Origin: Rhodospirillaceae bacterium
GTDB lineage: Bacteria > Pseudomonadota > Alphaproteobacteria > UBA7985
Assembly (NCBI GenBank): GCA_002700865.1
Contig: PAFB01000048.1
Coordinates: forward strand, 1-14,576
Length of the DNA stretch: 14,576 bases
Direction: 5' to 3'
Made by a program: the position numbers and the translations under genes. The notes under the pieces are model-generated. The model was not told the DNA's origin and did no database searches. It worked only from the letters and a program-made list of their open reading frames with translations. Positions 7,337 to 14,576 of the stretch are shown one piece after another. How positions within the stretch are numbered: the first letter of the stretch is position 1; each line of letters opens with the position of its first letter.

Positions 7337-7354
7337 GCGGTGCGAAAACACCGC
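7337..7354 (+). promoter_or_regulatory. Hairpin in the gyrA leader
   Basis: GCGGTG (7337-7342) and CACCGC (7349-7354) form a perfect six-base stem around the loop CGAAAA. It sits 23 bases before the gyrA GTG and 13 bases before its ribosome-binding sequence GGAG (7368-7371). No T-run follows, so it is not a Rho-independent terminator. A role in mRNA stability or translation is possible. A weak promoter-like pair, TTGCTT (7246-7251) and TAGTGT (7269-7274) with a 17-base spacer, lies upstream. Confidence 0.5.
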
Positions 7355-7377
7355 CTATCCATACCCCGGAGCGTACA

Positions 7378-10194
7378 GTGTCGGACAACGAAGACGACCT
7401 CCCACCAGAGAGTGCAGACGCCTCAGGCAATGATGGTGACAACGGCGAGAGCGGCCTTGCAGCTGGTGCTTTGCCAGACGATATCGCACCGGTTTCTTTG
7501 GTCTCTGAAATGCGCAAGTCCTACTTGGACTACGCGATGTCGGTCATTGTTTCGCGTGCACTGCCGGACGTACGGGACGGCCTGAAACCTGTCCATCGGC
7601 GCATTCTGTACACCGCCAAAACCGGCGGCTACGAGTGGAACCGCGCTTACCGCAAATCGGCGAACCTGGTTGGTGAAGTCATGGGTGGCTATCACCCGCA
7701 CGGTGACGGCGCGATTTACGATGCCATGGTGCGTATGGCGCAACCGTTTTCCATGCGGGCCATGCTGATCGATGGTCAGGGCAACTTCGGCTCGATGGAT
7801 GGCGACCCACCAGCCGCCTATCGTTACACCGAAGCCCGCCTTTCTAAGCTGGGGTCCGGACTGCTGGAAGACATCGACAAAAACACCGTCGATTTCCAAC
7901 CGAACTACGATGAAAGCAAGCAGGAGCCGCAAGTCCTGCCCGCGCCTTACCCCAACCTGCTGGTCAATGGCGCCGGTGGTATTGCGGTCGGCATGGCGAC
8001 CAATATTCCGCCGCACAACCTGCGCGAAGTCATCAACGCCTGCGCCGCCTACATCGATAACCCCAGCATCACCATTGACGAACTGATGGAGCATATCCCC
8101 GGCCCGGACTTTCCGACCGGCGCGATGATCCTGGGCCGCTCGGGCATCCGGTCGGCCTATCACACAGGGCGCGGTTCAGTCATCATTCGGGCCAAGACCC
8201 ACATCGAGGAAAACCGTAAAGACCGCGAGACCATCGTGGTGACAGAACTACCCTATCAAGTCAACAAAGCCCGTTTGGTCGAGCGAATTGTACAACTGGC
8301 CAAAGACAAGATCGTCGAGGGCGTGGCCAGCGCCAACGATGAGTCTGACCGCCACGGGATGCGTGTGGTGATCGAGGTCAAGCGCGACCATCAGGCGGAA
8401 GTCGTCCTGAACCAGCTGTTCAAACACACCCCGCTGCAAAGCTCCTTCGGGTGCAACATACTCGCCATCAATGGCGGACGCCCCGAGATGCTGAACCTGC
8501 AGCAGATCATCAGCGCCTTTGTCGATTTCCGCGAGGAAGTCATCACGCGGCGCATGGCCTTTGAACTGGGCAAGGCACGCGACCGTGCGCATATTTTGGT
8601 TGGTCTGGCGGTGGCTGTGGCCAACATCGACGATGTAATCAACCTGATAAGGCAGTCGGCTGACCCAAGCGCGGCACGAGTTGAACTCATGGAGCGCGCC
8701 TGGCCGGCAGAAGATATCCGACCCCTGATCGAGCTGCTGGACGAGCCTGGCCGCGGCGTTACTGAGGATGGCACCTATCGCCTGTCCGAAGAACAGGCCC
8801 GCGGAATTTTGGCGCTGCAGCTGTCCCGTCTGACCGGACTTGAACGCGATAAGATCGCTTCCGAACTGGAAGAATTGGCGGCCAAGATCAAAGAATACCT
8901 CGAAATCCTGTCCAACCGCGATTTGCGGATGAGCCTGGTCCGCAGCGAGCTTCTTGCCGTGGCTGAAGAATTCGGCGACGACCGCCGGACGACCATCGAG
9001 AACTATGAAGCCGACTACGACATCGAAGACCTGATCCCTCGCGAAGATATGGTCGTTACGGTCAGTCACGGGGGCTACGTCAAACGCGTCGCACTGGACA
9101 CCTACCGAGCCCAGCGGCGCGGGGGCAAGGGGCGTTCTGGCATGTCAACGCGGGACGAGGACTTCGTCGCCAACGTCATGGTCTGCAACACCCATACGCC
9201 CGTGCTGTTCTTCTCCTCCCGAGGCATGGTTTATAAGCTCAAGGTCTGGCGCCTGCCTGAAGGCACACCGCAGGCGCGCGGTAAGGCCATGGTCAACATC
9301 CTTCCCCTTGAGCAGGGCGAAACCATCACGGCCTTCTTGCCTTTGCCTGAAGACGAGGATCAGGCCGACGATCAGTTCGTTATGTTCTCAACGGCCAGTG
9401 GTGGTGTTCGCCGCAACCGGTTGAGTGACTTTGTCTCCGTTAAAGCCAACGGCAAAATCGCAATGAAGCTGGATGAGGGCGATAGCTTGGTCAACGTTGC
9501 GATCTGTACCGAAGGTCAGGACGTGCTGCTGTCCGCGCAGGGCGGCAAGGCAATCCGCTTCCCAGTCACTGATGTGAGGGTGTTTGTTGGGCGGGATTCG
9601 ACGGGCGTTCGGGGTATGAACCTGTCGGGTGACGACCGCGTGATCTCTATGGCTATCCTCAATCACGTCGCCGCCTCGGCGGAAGAACGCGACGCTTACG
9701 TTCGCCACGCCAACGCCCTGCGCCGCGCTGAAGAAGAAGGTTCGAGCGGGACCGACGTGGGAGCAGGCGGTTTACTGTCCGAAGAACGGCTGACACAACT
9801 GGCGGCGGCGGAACAGTTCATCCTTACCCTGTCCGAAGACGGTCTGGGCAAGCGCACCAGCGCTTACGAATTCCGCACCATGGGCCGCGGGAACCGGGGC
9901 GTTGCCGCCATCGATATCGGGCGCGCCGGCAAGCAAACAGCGGCGGTCGCTGCGAGCTTCCCCGTTCAACCGGGCGATCAGCTGATGCTGGTCACGAACG
10001 GTGGCACGCTGATCCGCACCTCCGTTGACGAAATCCGCATCGCTGGCCGCTCAACTCGCGGCGTGTATGTGTTCCGTGTGGCGGACGGTGAACAAATCGT
10101 GTCGGTTGCCCGACTTGACGATCCGGGTTCATCAGACGATGACGAGGACGGTGACGCAACCGAAGGCACCGCAGACGACGCAACTGAGGAATAG
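7378..10194 (+). CDS. gyrA: DNA gyrase subunit A
   Basis: GyrA is the DNA-cleaving subunit of gyrase, which introduces negative supercoils as an A2B2 complex with GyrB. The protein has 938 residues: an acidic extension (1-33), the breakage-reunion domain starting near VSLVSEMRKSYLDYAMSVIVSRALPD, and catalytic Tyr150 in YRYTEARL. The quinolone region HPHGDGAIYDAMVRM has Gly111 where E. coli has Ser83, with Asp115 matching Asp87. The C-terminal beta-pinwheel carries the GyrA box QRRGGKG at 579-585, which marks gyrase rather than topoisomerase IV. An insertion of roughly 50-60 residues (about 763-820) interrupts the pinwheel, a feature I know from alphaproteobacterial GyrAs, and the tail is strongly acidic. 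The GTG at 7378 has GGAG six bases upstream and begins the conserved acidic N-terminus; an upstream in-frame TTG at 7309 would run through the leader hairpin and add an unfamiliar Cys-containing segment. coaD follows after six bases. Confidence 0.97.
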   Translation: MSDNEDDLPPESADASGNDGDNGESGLAAGALPDDIAPVSLVSEMRKSYLDYAMSVIVSRALPDVRDGLKPVHRRILYTAKTGGYEWNRAYRKSANLVGEVMGGYHPHGDGAIYDAMVRMAQPFSMRAMLIDGQGNFGSMDGDPPAAYRYTEARLSKLGSGLLEDIDKNTVDFQPNYDESKQEPQVLPAPYPNLLVNGAGGIAVGMATNIPPHNLREVINACAAYIDNPSITIDELMEHIPGPDFPTGAMILGRSGIRSAYHTGRGSVIIRAKTHIEENRKDRETIVVTELPYQVNKARLVERIVQLAKDKIVEGVASANDESDRHGMRVVIEVKRDHQAEVVLNQLFKHTPLQSSFGCNILAINGGRPEMLNLQQIISAFVDFREEVITRRMAFELGKARDRAHILVGLAVAVANIDDVINLIRQSADPSAARVELMERAWPAEDIRPLIELLDEPGRGVTEDGTYRLSEEQARGILALQLSRLTGLERDKIASELEELAAKIKEYLEILSNRDLRMSLVRSELLAVAEEFGDDRRTTIENYEADYDIEDLIPREDMVVTVSHGGYVKRVALDTYRAQRRGGKGRSGMSTRDEDFVANVMVCNTHTPVLFFSSRGMVYKLKVWRLPEGTPQARGKAMVNILPLEQGETITAFLPLPEDEDQADDQFVMFSTASGGVRRNRLSDFVSVKANGKIAMKLDEGDSLVNVAICTEGQDVLLSAQGGKAIRFPVTDVRVFVGRDSTGVRGMNLSGDDRVISMAILNHVAASAEERDAYVRHANALRRAEEEGSSGTDVGAGGLLSEERLTQLAAAEQFILTLSEDGLGKRTSAYEFRTMGRGNRGVAAIDIGRAGKQTAAVAASFPVQPGDQLMLVTNGGTLIRTSVDEIRIAGRSTRGVYVFRVADGEQIVSVARLDDPGSSDDDEDGDATEGTADDATEE

Positions 10195-10200
10195 CCCCTG

Positions 10201-10695
10201 ATGAGGCGAGTTGGACTCTACCCCGGCACCTTTGATCCCGTGACCAACGGGCACTTGGACATCATGCAGCGCGCGACGCACGTTGTCGATCATTTGATCA
10301 TCGCCGTTGCCAACAGCCCCGGCAAAAACCCCGCCTTTACCCCGCCTGAACGGGTGCAACTGCTGCAGGATTTAGTCGATGACTGCGACTTCGGCGACTG
10401 TACGGTCGAGGTGCGCTCGTTTGGGTCACTGCTGATGCATTTTGCAGATGAAGTGGGGGCGTCGCTGGTGATCCGGGGTTTGCGCGCGGTTTCCGACTTT
10501 GAGTACGAGTTCCAGCTCGCCACCATGAACAAGGCACTGAATCCCAAGGTCGAGACAGTGTTCCTGACTGCATCGGAAAGTCAGCAGTTTATTGCGTCCT
10601 CGCTGGTCAAGGAAATCGCCAGTCTGGGCGGTGACGTATCCGACTTCGTGCCGGAAATGGTGCTGCGCGCGCTCAAAATCCGCTACCCGATCTAA
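10201..10695 (+). CDS. coaD: Phosphopantetheine adenylyltransferase
   Basis: CoaD transfers AMP from ATP to 4'-phosphopantetheine, the fourth step of coenzyme A synthesis in the cytosol. Its 164 residues match the family length. The nucleotidyltransferase signature is GTFDPVTNGHLD with His18; Lys42 in SPGKNP, Arg92 in VIRGLRAVSDFEYE and the C-terminal FIASSLVKEIASLGGDV motif (usually ISSS/ISST; the first Ser is Ala here) are all in place. The ATG at 10201 has GAGGAA at 10186-10191, within the end of gyrA, at a good distance. Only six bases separate it from the gyrA stop, so the two genes are probably cotranscribed; a gyrA-coaD pair also occurs in other alphaproteobacteria. Confidence 0.96.
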   Translation: MRRVGLYPGTFDPVTNGHLDIMQRATHVVDHLIIAVANSPGKNPAFTPPERVQLLQDLVDDCDFGDCTVEVRSFGSLLMHFADEVGASLVIRGLRAVSDFEYEFQLATMNKALNPKVETVFLTASESQQFIASSLVKEIASLGGDVSDFVPEMVLRALKIRYPI

Positions 10696-10916
10696 TCGAC
10701 GAGCGTGCTCCCGGTGGACAGCGGGCTCCAGTGACGATCGGGGATCTCCGCGCGTCGCTGACCCGCCGCATTCGTGGCTTTCTTGGCACGCTTTAAAAGT
10801 CCCTTGGTTTGGTCAGCGGGTTAACCCCAAAAATGCCGCCGCAACCTCTGGCGTCAGCGCGGAAACGGCCTATTGTCTCGGGTCTCTTTGATCGTTTCTG
10901 GACCTGAATTTTCCGC
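10696..10916. other. Intergenic region between coaD and uvrA
   Basis: These 221 bases hold no gene I can support. There is no GTTC or GAAC half-site, so no LexA box, and no convincing terminator after coaD. A 10-base palindrome GGGTTAACCC lies at 10818-10827. The uvrA promoter should lie here, but no clear -35/-10 pair is visible. Confidence 0.6.
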
Positions 10917-13778
10917 ATGGCCTCTAAGAAAACCAGCTTCGCCGCTCACGAAAGCCCTTTCATCTCCGTTCGTGGGGCGCGCGAGCATAATTTGCGTGGC
11001 GTCAACATCGATCTTCCCCGCAATCAGCTTGTCGTGATCACCGGCCTTTCAGGGTCCGGCAAGTCGTCGCTTGCGTTCGACACGATCTATGCTGAAGGTC
11101 AGCGCCGCTATGTCGAGAGCCTTTCCGCCTATGCCCGCCAGTTCCTGGAGCTGATGGAGAAGCCGGATGTCGACAGCATCGAAGGCCTCTCCCCGGCGAT
11201 TTCAATCGAACAGAAGACAACCTCAAAGAACCCACGCTCGACAGTCGGCACCGTTACCGAGATCTACGACTATCTGCGCTTGCTGTTCGCGCGGGTTGGC
11301 ATTCCCTATTCACCCGCAACGGGTCTGCCGATTGAGAGCCAGACCGTGTCGCAAATGGTGGATCGCACCATCGCGATGGGAGAGGGCACGCGCCTGTACT
11401 TGCTCGCCCCCATCGTGCGCGGCAGGAAGGGCGAATACCGCAAGGAGCTCGCAGAACTCCAGAAGCGTGGGTTTCAGCGGGTCAAGATCGATGAGGTTAT
11501 GTACCTGATCGAGGAAGCACCAGCGCTGGACAAGAAGTTCAAGCACACAATCGAAGTCGTGGTTGACCGTGTGGTCCTCAAGGAAGGCATGGAGCAGCGG
11601 CTGGCTGACAGCTTTGAGACCGCTTTGGAACTCGCCGACGGGCTGGTGATTGTCGAAGATGCCAAGACGGAAGATCGCACAACCTTTTCCGCGAAATTCG
11701 CATGCCCGGTGAGTGGCTTTACCATCGACGAGATCGAGCCTCGCCTGTTCTCTTTCAACAACCCTTTTGGTGCCTGTCCATCCTGTGACGGACTGGGGCA
11801 CCAGCTGTTCTTCGACCCGGAACTCGTTGTACCGGTTAAGGGGCTGAGCCTGCGCGAGGGGGCCTTGGCACCGTGGGCAAATTCGTCCTCGAAGTACTAC
11901 ATGCAAACCCTCGACGCGATCAGCGCCCACTATGGCTTCGATCTGGACACGCCCTTTGATGAGATGAAGCCGAAAAATCAGGACGTTATTCTGCATGGCT
12001 CGGGCAAAGAAGCCATCACGATGATCTACGACGACGGCACACGAGCCTATCGCACCACCCGACCGTTTGAAGGACTGATCAACAACATGAACCGCCGCTA
12101 TCGCGAGACCGATAGCGATTGGGTTCGCGAAGAGCTGGGCAAGTATCAGAACCGTCGCCCTTGCGAGTCCTGTGGTGGCCACCGGCTGAAGGAAGAGGCG
12201 CTGGTTGTTAAGATCGACGACCTGCACATCGGTCGCGTCAGCGAAATGTCGATCGGTGAGGCTAACGCTTGGTTCCAGGCCCTGCCCGACCGATTGTCCG
12301 AGAAGCAAAGCGCGATCGCGGAGCGCATTCTCAAGGAGATACAGGAGCGGCTGGGATTCCTAAATAATGTCGGCCTGTCCTATCTCACGCTTTCGCGGGG
12401 GTCGGCCACTCTGTCGGGTGGAGAAAGCCAGCGTATTCGACTGGCCTCACAGATTGGGTCTGGTTTGACCGGGGTTCTTTACGTGCTCGATGAGCCGTCG
12501 ATTGGACTGCATCAGCGCGATAATGACCGCTTGCTGGAAACCCTGACCCGGCTTCGGGATCTCGGCAACACGGTCTTGGTGGTTGAGCACGATGAAGACG
12601 CAATCCGCGCGGCTGATTATCTGGTCGACATGGGCCCGGGCGCGGGTGTTCATGGCGGGACGGTGGTGGCCGAAGGAACCCCGGCTCAGGTGCAGAAGGC
12701 CAAGGCCTCTGTGACCGGTCAGTATCTCTCCGGCAAACGACGGATCGAAGTGCCGGACAAGCGGCGGAAGCCAAAAGGCAAAGTCCTGCGGATCGAAGGC
12801 GCGACGGCGAACAATCTCGACGATGTTACGGTTGATTTCCCTATGGGTGTGATGACCTGTGTGACGGGCGTTTCCGGCTCTGGCAAGTCGACCCTGACGC
12901 TGGAAACCCTGCACAAAGCACTGGCCCGGCATCTTCACGGTTCCCGCGATACACCTGGCGCGCATCGGGCGATCAAGGGCATGGAACAGGTTGATAAGAT
13001 CATCGTTATCGACCAGTCGCCCATTGGCCGCACGCCGCGGTCCAACCCCGCGACCTATACGGGCGCCTTTGGTCCAATCCGCGATTGGTTTGCCGGCCTG
13101 CCGGAATCACAGGCGCGCGGTTACAAGCCCGGCCGTTTCTCGTTCAACGTCAAAGGCGGGCGCTGCGAAGCGTGTCAGGGCGACGGCATGATCAAGATCG
13201 AGATGCACTTTCTGCCAGATGTCTACGTGCAGTGTGACGTCTGCAAGGGCAAACGCTACAACCGCGAAACCTTGGAAGTCCGGTTCAAAGACAAGTCGAT
13301 CGCTGACGTGCTCGATATGACGGTTGAAGAGGCTGTAGAGTTCTTCAAGGCCGTGCCGTCGATCCGGAGCAAGATGGAAATGCTGGCAGAGGTTGGGCTG
13401 ACTTACGTGCGCGTGGGCCAGTCCGCAACGACTCTGTCAGGCGGGGAAGCACAGCGGGTTAAACTGTCCAAGGAACTTTCCAAGCGTTCGACGGGAAAAA
13501 CGGTTTATATCCTCGACGAACCCACAACGGGCCTGCATTTCCACGATGTTTCGAAGCTGCTGGAAGTGCTGCATCGGCTGACCGACCAAGGCAACACGGT
13601 GATCATCATTGAACATAACCTCGAAGTGATCAAAACCGCTGACTGGATCATCGATATCGGTCCAGAAGGAGGGTCCGGCGGCGGTCGCGTGGTGGCACAA
13701 GGCACCCCGGAAACCGTCGCTTGCAGCGAAGAAGGCCACACCGCGCGCTATCTCCGCCCTGCGCTCGGGAAAGACTAA
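10917..13778 (+). CDS. uvrA: Excinuclease ABC subunit UvrA
   Basis: UvrA is the damage-sensing ATPase of nucleotide excision repair and loads UvrB at lesions. The protein has 953 residues with two ABC ATPase halves. Walker A motifs are GLSGSGKS (43-50) and GVSGSGKS (651-658). ABC signatures are LSGGESQ (from 499) and LSGGEAQ (from 840), each followed by a Walker B (VLDEPSIGLH and ILDEPTTGLH). The insertion and UvrB-binding regions lie between Walker A and signature in the first half. The second zinc site is intact (Cys750, 753, 773, 776). The first has Cys263, Cys287 and Cys290, but Ser266 replaces the second Cys. The start at 10917 gives the usual short lead before SPFISVRGAREHNLRGV. No ribosome binding site of note and no LexA box were found upstream. 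The gene is convergent with the methyltransferase gene, 43 bases apart. Confidence 0.97.
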   Translation: MASKKTSFAAHESPFISVRGAREHNLRGVNIDLPRNQLVVITGLSGSGKSSLAFDTIYAEGQRRYVESLSAYARQFLELMEKPDVDSIEGLSPAISIEQKTTSKNPRSTVGTVTEIYDYLRLLFARVGIPYSPATGLPIESQTVSQMVDRTIAMGEGTRLYLLAPIVRGRKGEYRKELAELQKRGFQRVKIDEVMYLIEEAPALDKKFKHTIEVVVDRVVLKEGMEQRLADSFETALELADGLVIVEDAKTEDRTTFSAKFACPVSGFTIDEIEPRLFSFNNPFGACPSCDGLGHQLFFDPELVVPVKGLSLREGALAPWANSSSKYYMQTLDAISAHYGFDLDTPFDEMKPKNQDVILHGSGKEAITMIYDDGTRAYRTTRPFEGLINNMNRRYRETDSDWVREELGKYQNRRPCESCGGHRLKEEALVVKIDDLHIGRVSEMSIGEANAWFQALPDRLSEKQSAIAERILKEIQERLGFLNNVGLSYLTLSRGSATLSGGESQRIRLASQIGSGLTGVLYVLDEPSIGLHQRDNDRLLETLTRLRDLGNTVLVVEHDEDAIRAADYLVDMGPGAGVHGGTVVAEGTPAQVQKAKASVTGQYLSGKRRIEVPDKRRKPKGKVLRIEGATANNLDDVTVDFPMGVMTCVTGVSGSGKSTLTLETLHKALARHLHGSRDTPGAHRAIKGMEQVDKIIVIDQSPIGRTPRSNPATYTGAFGPIRDWFAGLPESQARGYKPGRFSFNVKGGRCEACQGDGMIKIEMHFLPDVYVQCDVCKGKRYNRETLEVRFKDKSIADVLDMTVEEAVEFFKAVPSIRSKMEMLAEVGLTYVRVGQSATTLSGGEAQRVKLSKELSKRSTGKTVYILDEPTTGLHFHDVSKLLEVLHRLTDQGNTVIIIEHNLEVIKTADWIIDIGPEGGSGGGRVVAQGTPETVACSEEGHTARYLRPALGKD

Positions 13779-13821
13779 AGCGCGAAGGGGCGCGGGTGAG
13801 CGTGAGGGGTGAGGCGTCAGC

Positions 13822-14481
13822 CTATGACCTGATCAAGTAGGAAACCTGAGACTCAAACGGGAACCGGCGTAAATCCAGCTCTGCCGCCCCAATAACGTCC
13901 AAAGCCGCCCGCGTCTCGCCCGGAAACTCCGGAAACGCCAGTTGATCAAAAGCCATGACGGACCCTTTGGGCATCAGGGGCCAAAGCGCTTCCAGCGCCG
14001 CGCGTGTCGGACGGTAGAGGCACAGATCAAAGTAGACCATGGCAATCAGCAACTGTGGGTTAGCGTCGATGAAGGCTGGTAAGGTCTGCTCAACATCGCC
14101 CACAATCAATTCGACCCGAGGGACCTGCCCCAGAAACCGGTCCTCGTCATGCGCGGCAATGGATGCCTGCAGTCGTTCCAGATTTCCCCGCAATTTGCCT
14201 GTTTTCACGTTCTTGGCGCCAGCGGACTGATCGATGGGATCGACGCCGGGAAAGCCTTCGAAGGTGTCGAAGCCATAGATGCGGCGGGCCACGTGGTTGG
14301 GTTCAAGGTTGGAAATGATGTGCGCGAAGGACATCAGCCCTTGGCCATGCTGGACCCCCAGTTCGAGGATCACTCCCGGCCGGTCCGCAACCAGCTTGAA
14401 CAACTCATAGCGTGTAATGAACGCCAGCATGTCGCGGCGCTTGGCAGTCAGGGCAAAGGGAGGCGTTTGGTCGGATGTCAC
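13822..14481 (-). CDS. TylF/MycF-type SAM-dependent methyltransferase
   Basis: This is a class I methyltransferase-like protein of 219 residues if the GTG at 14481 is the start. The SAM-binding loop is VILELGVQHGQGLMSF; it is followed by RRIYGFDTFEGFPG, the acidic region VELIVGDVEQTLP, a metal-site-like segment VYFDLCLYRPT, and MAFDQLAFPEFPGETRA. These blocks match TylF-like O-methyltransferases, a group often found in glycan or natural-product loci. The family's usual D-x-D-L-Y has Cys in place of the second Asp. The substrate is unknown. The frame stays open back into the tRNA-His gene, but an ATG there (14547) would put tRNA sequence into the protein. The GTG gives MTSDQTPPFALTAKRRDML, which resembles the usual N-terminus before 'TAKRR.ML'; an ATG at 14430 is a shorter option. 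Only about 23 bases separate the start from the tRNA 3' end. Confidence 0.8.
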   Translation of the reverse strand: MTSDQTPPFALTAKRRDMLAFITRYELFKLVADRPGVILELGVQHGQGLMSFAHIISNLEPNHVARRIYGFDTFEGFPGVDPIDQSAGAKNVKTGKLRGNLERLQASIAAHDEDRFLGQVPRVELIVGDVEQTLPAFIDANPQLLIAMVYFDLCLYRPTRAALEALWPLMPKGSVMAFDQLAFPEFPGETRAALDVIGAAELDLRRFPFESQVSYLIRS

Positions 14482-14504
14482 GGGCGCTTTGGACCCCGGA
14501 AAAG

Positions 14505-14576
14505 TGGGGCGACTGATGGGGTTCGAACCCACGACCCCCGGTACCACAAACCGGTGCTCTAACCAACTGAGCTACA
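14505..14576 (-). tRNA. tRNA-His (anticodon GTG), 5' end cut by window edge
   Basis: Read on the minus strand, the window holds all but the first acceptor bases. The D arm is GCTC/GAGC with loop AGTTGGTTA. The anticodon stem CCGGT/ACCGG encloses the loop TTGTGGT, giving anticodon GTG (His). The variable region is GGGTC, the T arm GTGGG/CCCAT with loop TTCGAAC, and the 3' acceptor strand CAGTCGC. Visible T6 and G7 pair correctly with A67 and C66. The discriminator is C73 and CCA is encoded (14507-14505). About five acceptor bases and any G-1 lie beyond the edge. Confidence 0.95.

Noticed and set aside
7309..7377. Upstream in-frame TTG start for gyrA adding 23 residues
   Set aside because: The added segment is Cys-containing and unlike GyrA N-termini, it would include the leader hairpin, and the GTG at 7378 has a well-placed GGAG.
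8248..9069. 273-codon open frame on the minus strand
   Set aside because: It is antisense to the conserved gyrA coding region and shows no domain.
10818..10827. Palindrome GGGTTAACCC as a terminator or operator
   Set aside because: It leaves no loop for an RNA hairpin, no T-run follows it, and it occurs only once here.
11310..12308. 332-codon open frame on the minus strand
   Set aside because: It lies fully inside uvrA on the opposite strand, and its product has no recognisable motif; high-GC coding bias explains it.
13779..13821. G-rich GTGAG repeats and CGCG pairs between uvrA and the methyltransferase as a two-way terminator
   Set aside because: Pairing is four bases at most and there is no T-run on either strand.
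14482..14547. ATG at 14547 as start of the methyltransferase
   Set aside because: It lies inside the tRNA-His gene; the first residues would just be translated tRNA.
14505..14576. Genomic island attachment site at tRNA-His
   Set aside because: No duplicate of the tRNA 3' end, integrase or transposase is seen in the window.

Overview
The window looks like chromosomal DNA of an alphaproteobacterium with moderately high GC. The evidence is: a GTTC-N7-GTTC LexA box (the alphaproteobacterial SOS operator) in front of ssb; a UvrA with a Cys-to-Ser change in its first zinc site that I remember from alphaproteobacterial UvrAs; a GyrA with the alphaproteobacterial-style insertion in its C-terminal domain; and a TylF-like methyltransferase of a type I associate with roseobacter-like genomes. 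A tRNA-His with discriminator C73 argues mildly against the alphaproteobacterial branch whose tRNA-His has A73 and no G-1. I cannot name an order.

Positions 2-5740 read rightward. First comes the C-terminal part of a membrane-anchored BatA/VWA-type protein, cut by the window edge. It overlaps by 4 bp a 1043-residue membrane protein carrying two von Willebrand A (VWA) modules around a glutamine-amidotransferase-like domain. Three bases later starts a secreted 464-residue protein that I cannot assign to a family. The tight packing suggests the end of an operon like the MoxR/DUF58/VWA clusters; any MoxR and DUF58 genes would lie left of the window. A DUF457/YdjM-type membrane metal-hydrolase-like gene and a possible 34-residue membrane protein follow.

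Positions 5741-6647 hold a convergent HAD phosphatase gene on the minus strand and a divergent control region shared with ssb, with the LexA box in its centre.

Positions 6648-13778 are a rightward block of DNA maintenance and coenzyme genes: ssb, gyrA (GTG start, hairpin in its leader), coaD (six bases after gyrA, so probably cotranscribed) and uvrA. SSB and UvrA serve DNA repair and gyrase controls supercoiling. Only ssb shows a LexA box.

Positions 13822-14576 on the minus strand hold a methyltransferase gene starting about 23 bases after a tRNA-His(GTG) gene that the right window edge truncates. The most open-ended biology is the VWA operon with its unidentified secreted partner; the clearest regulatory signal is the LexA box between ssb and the HAD gene.
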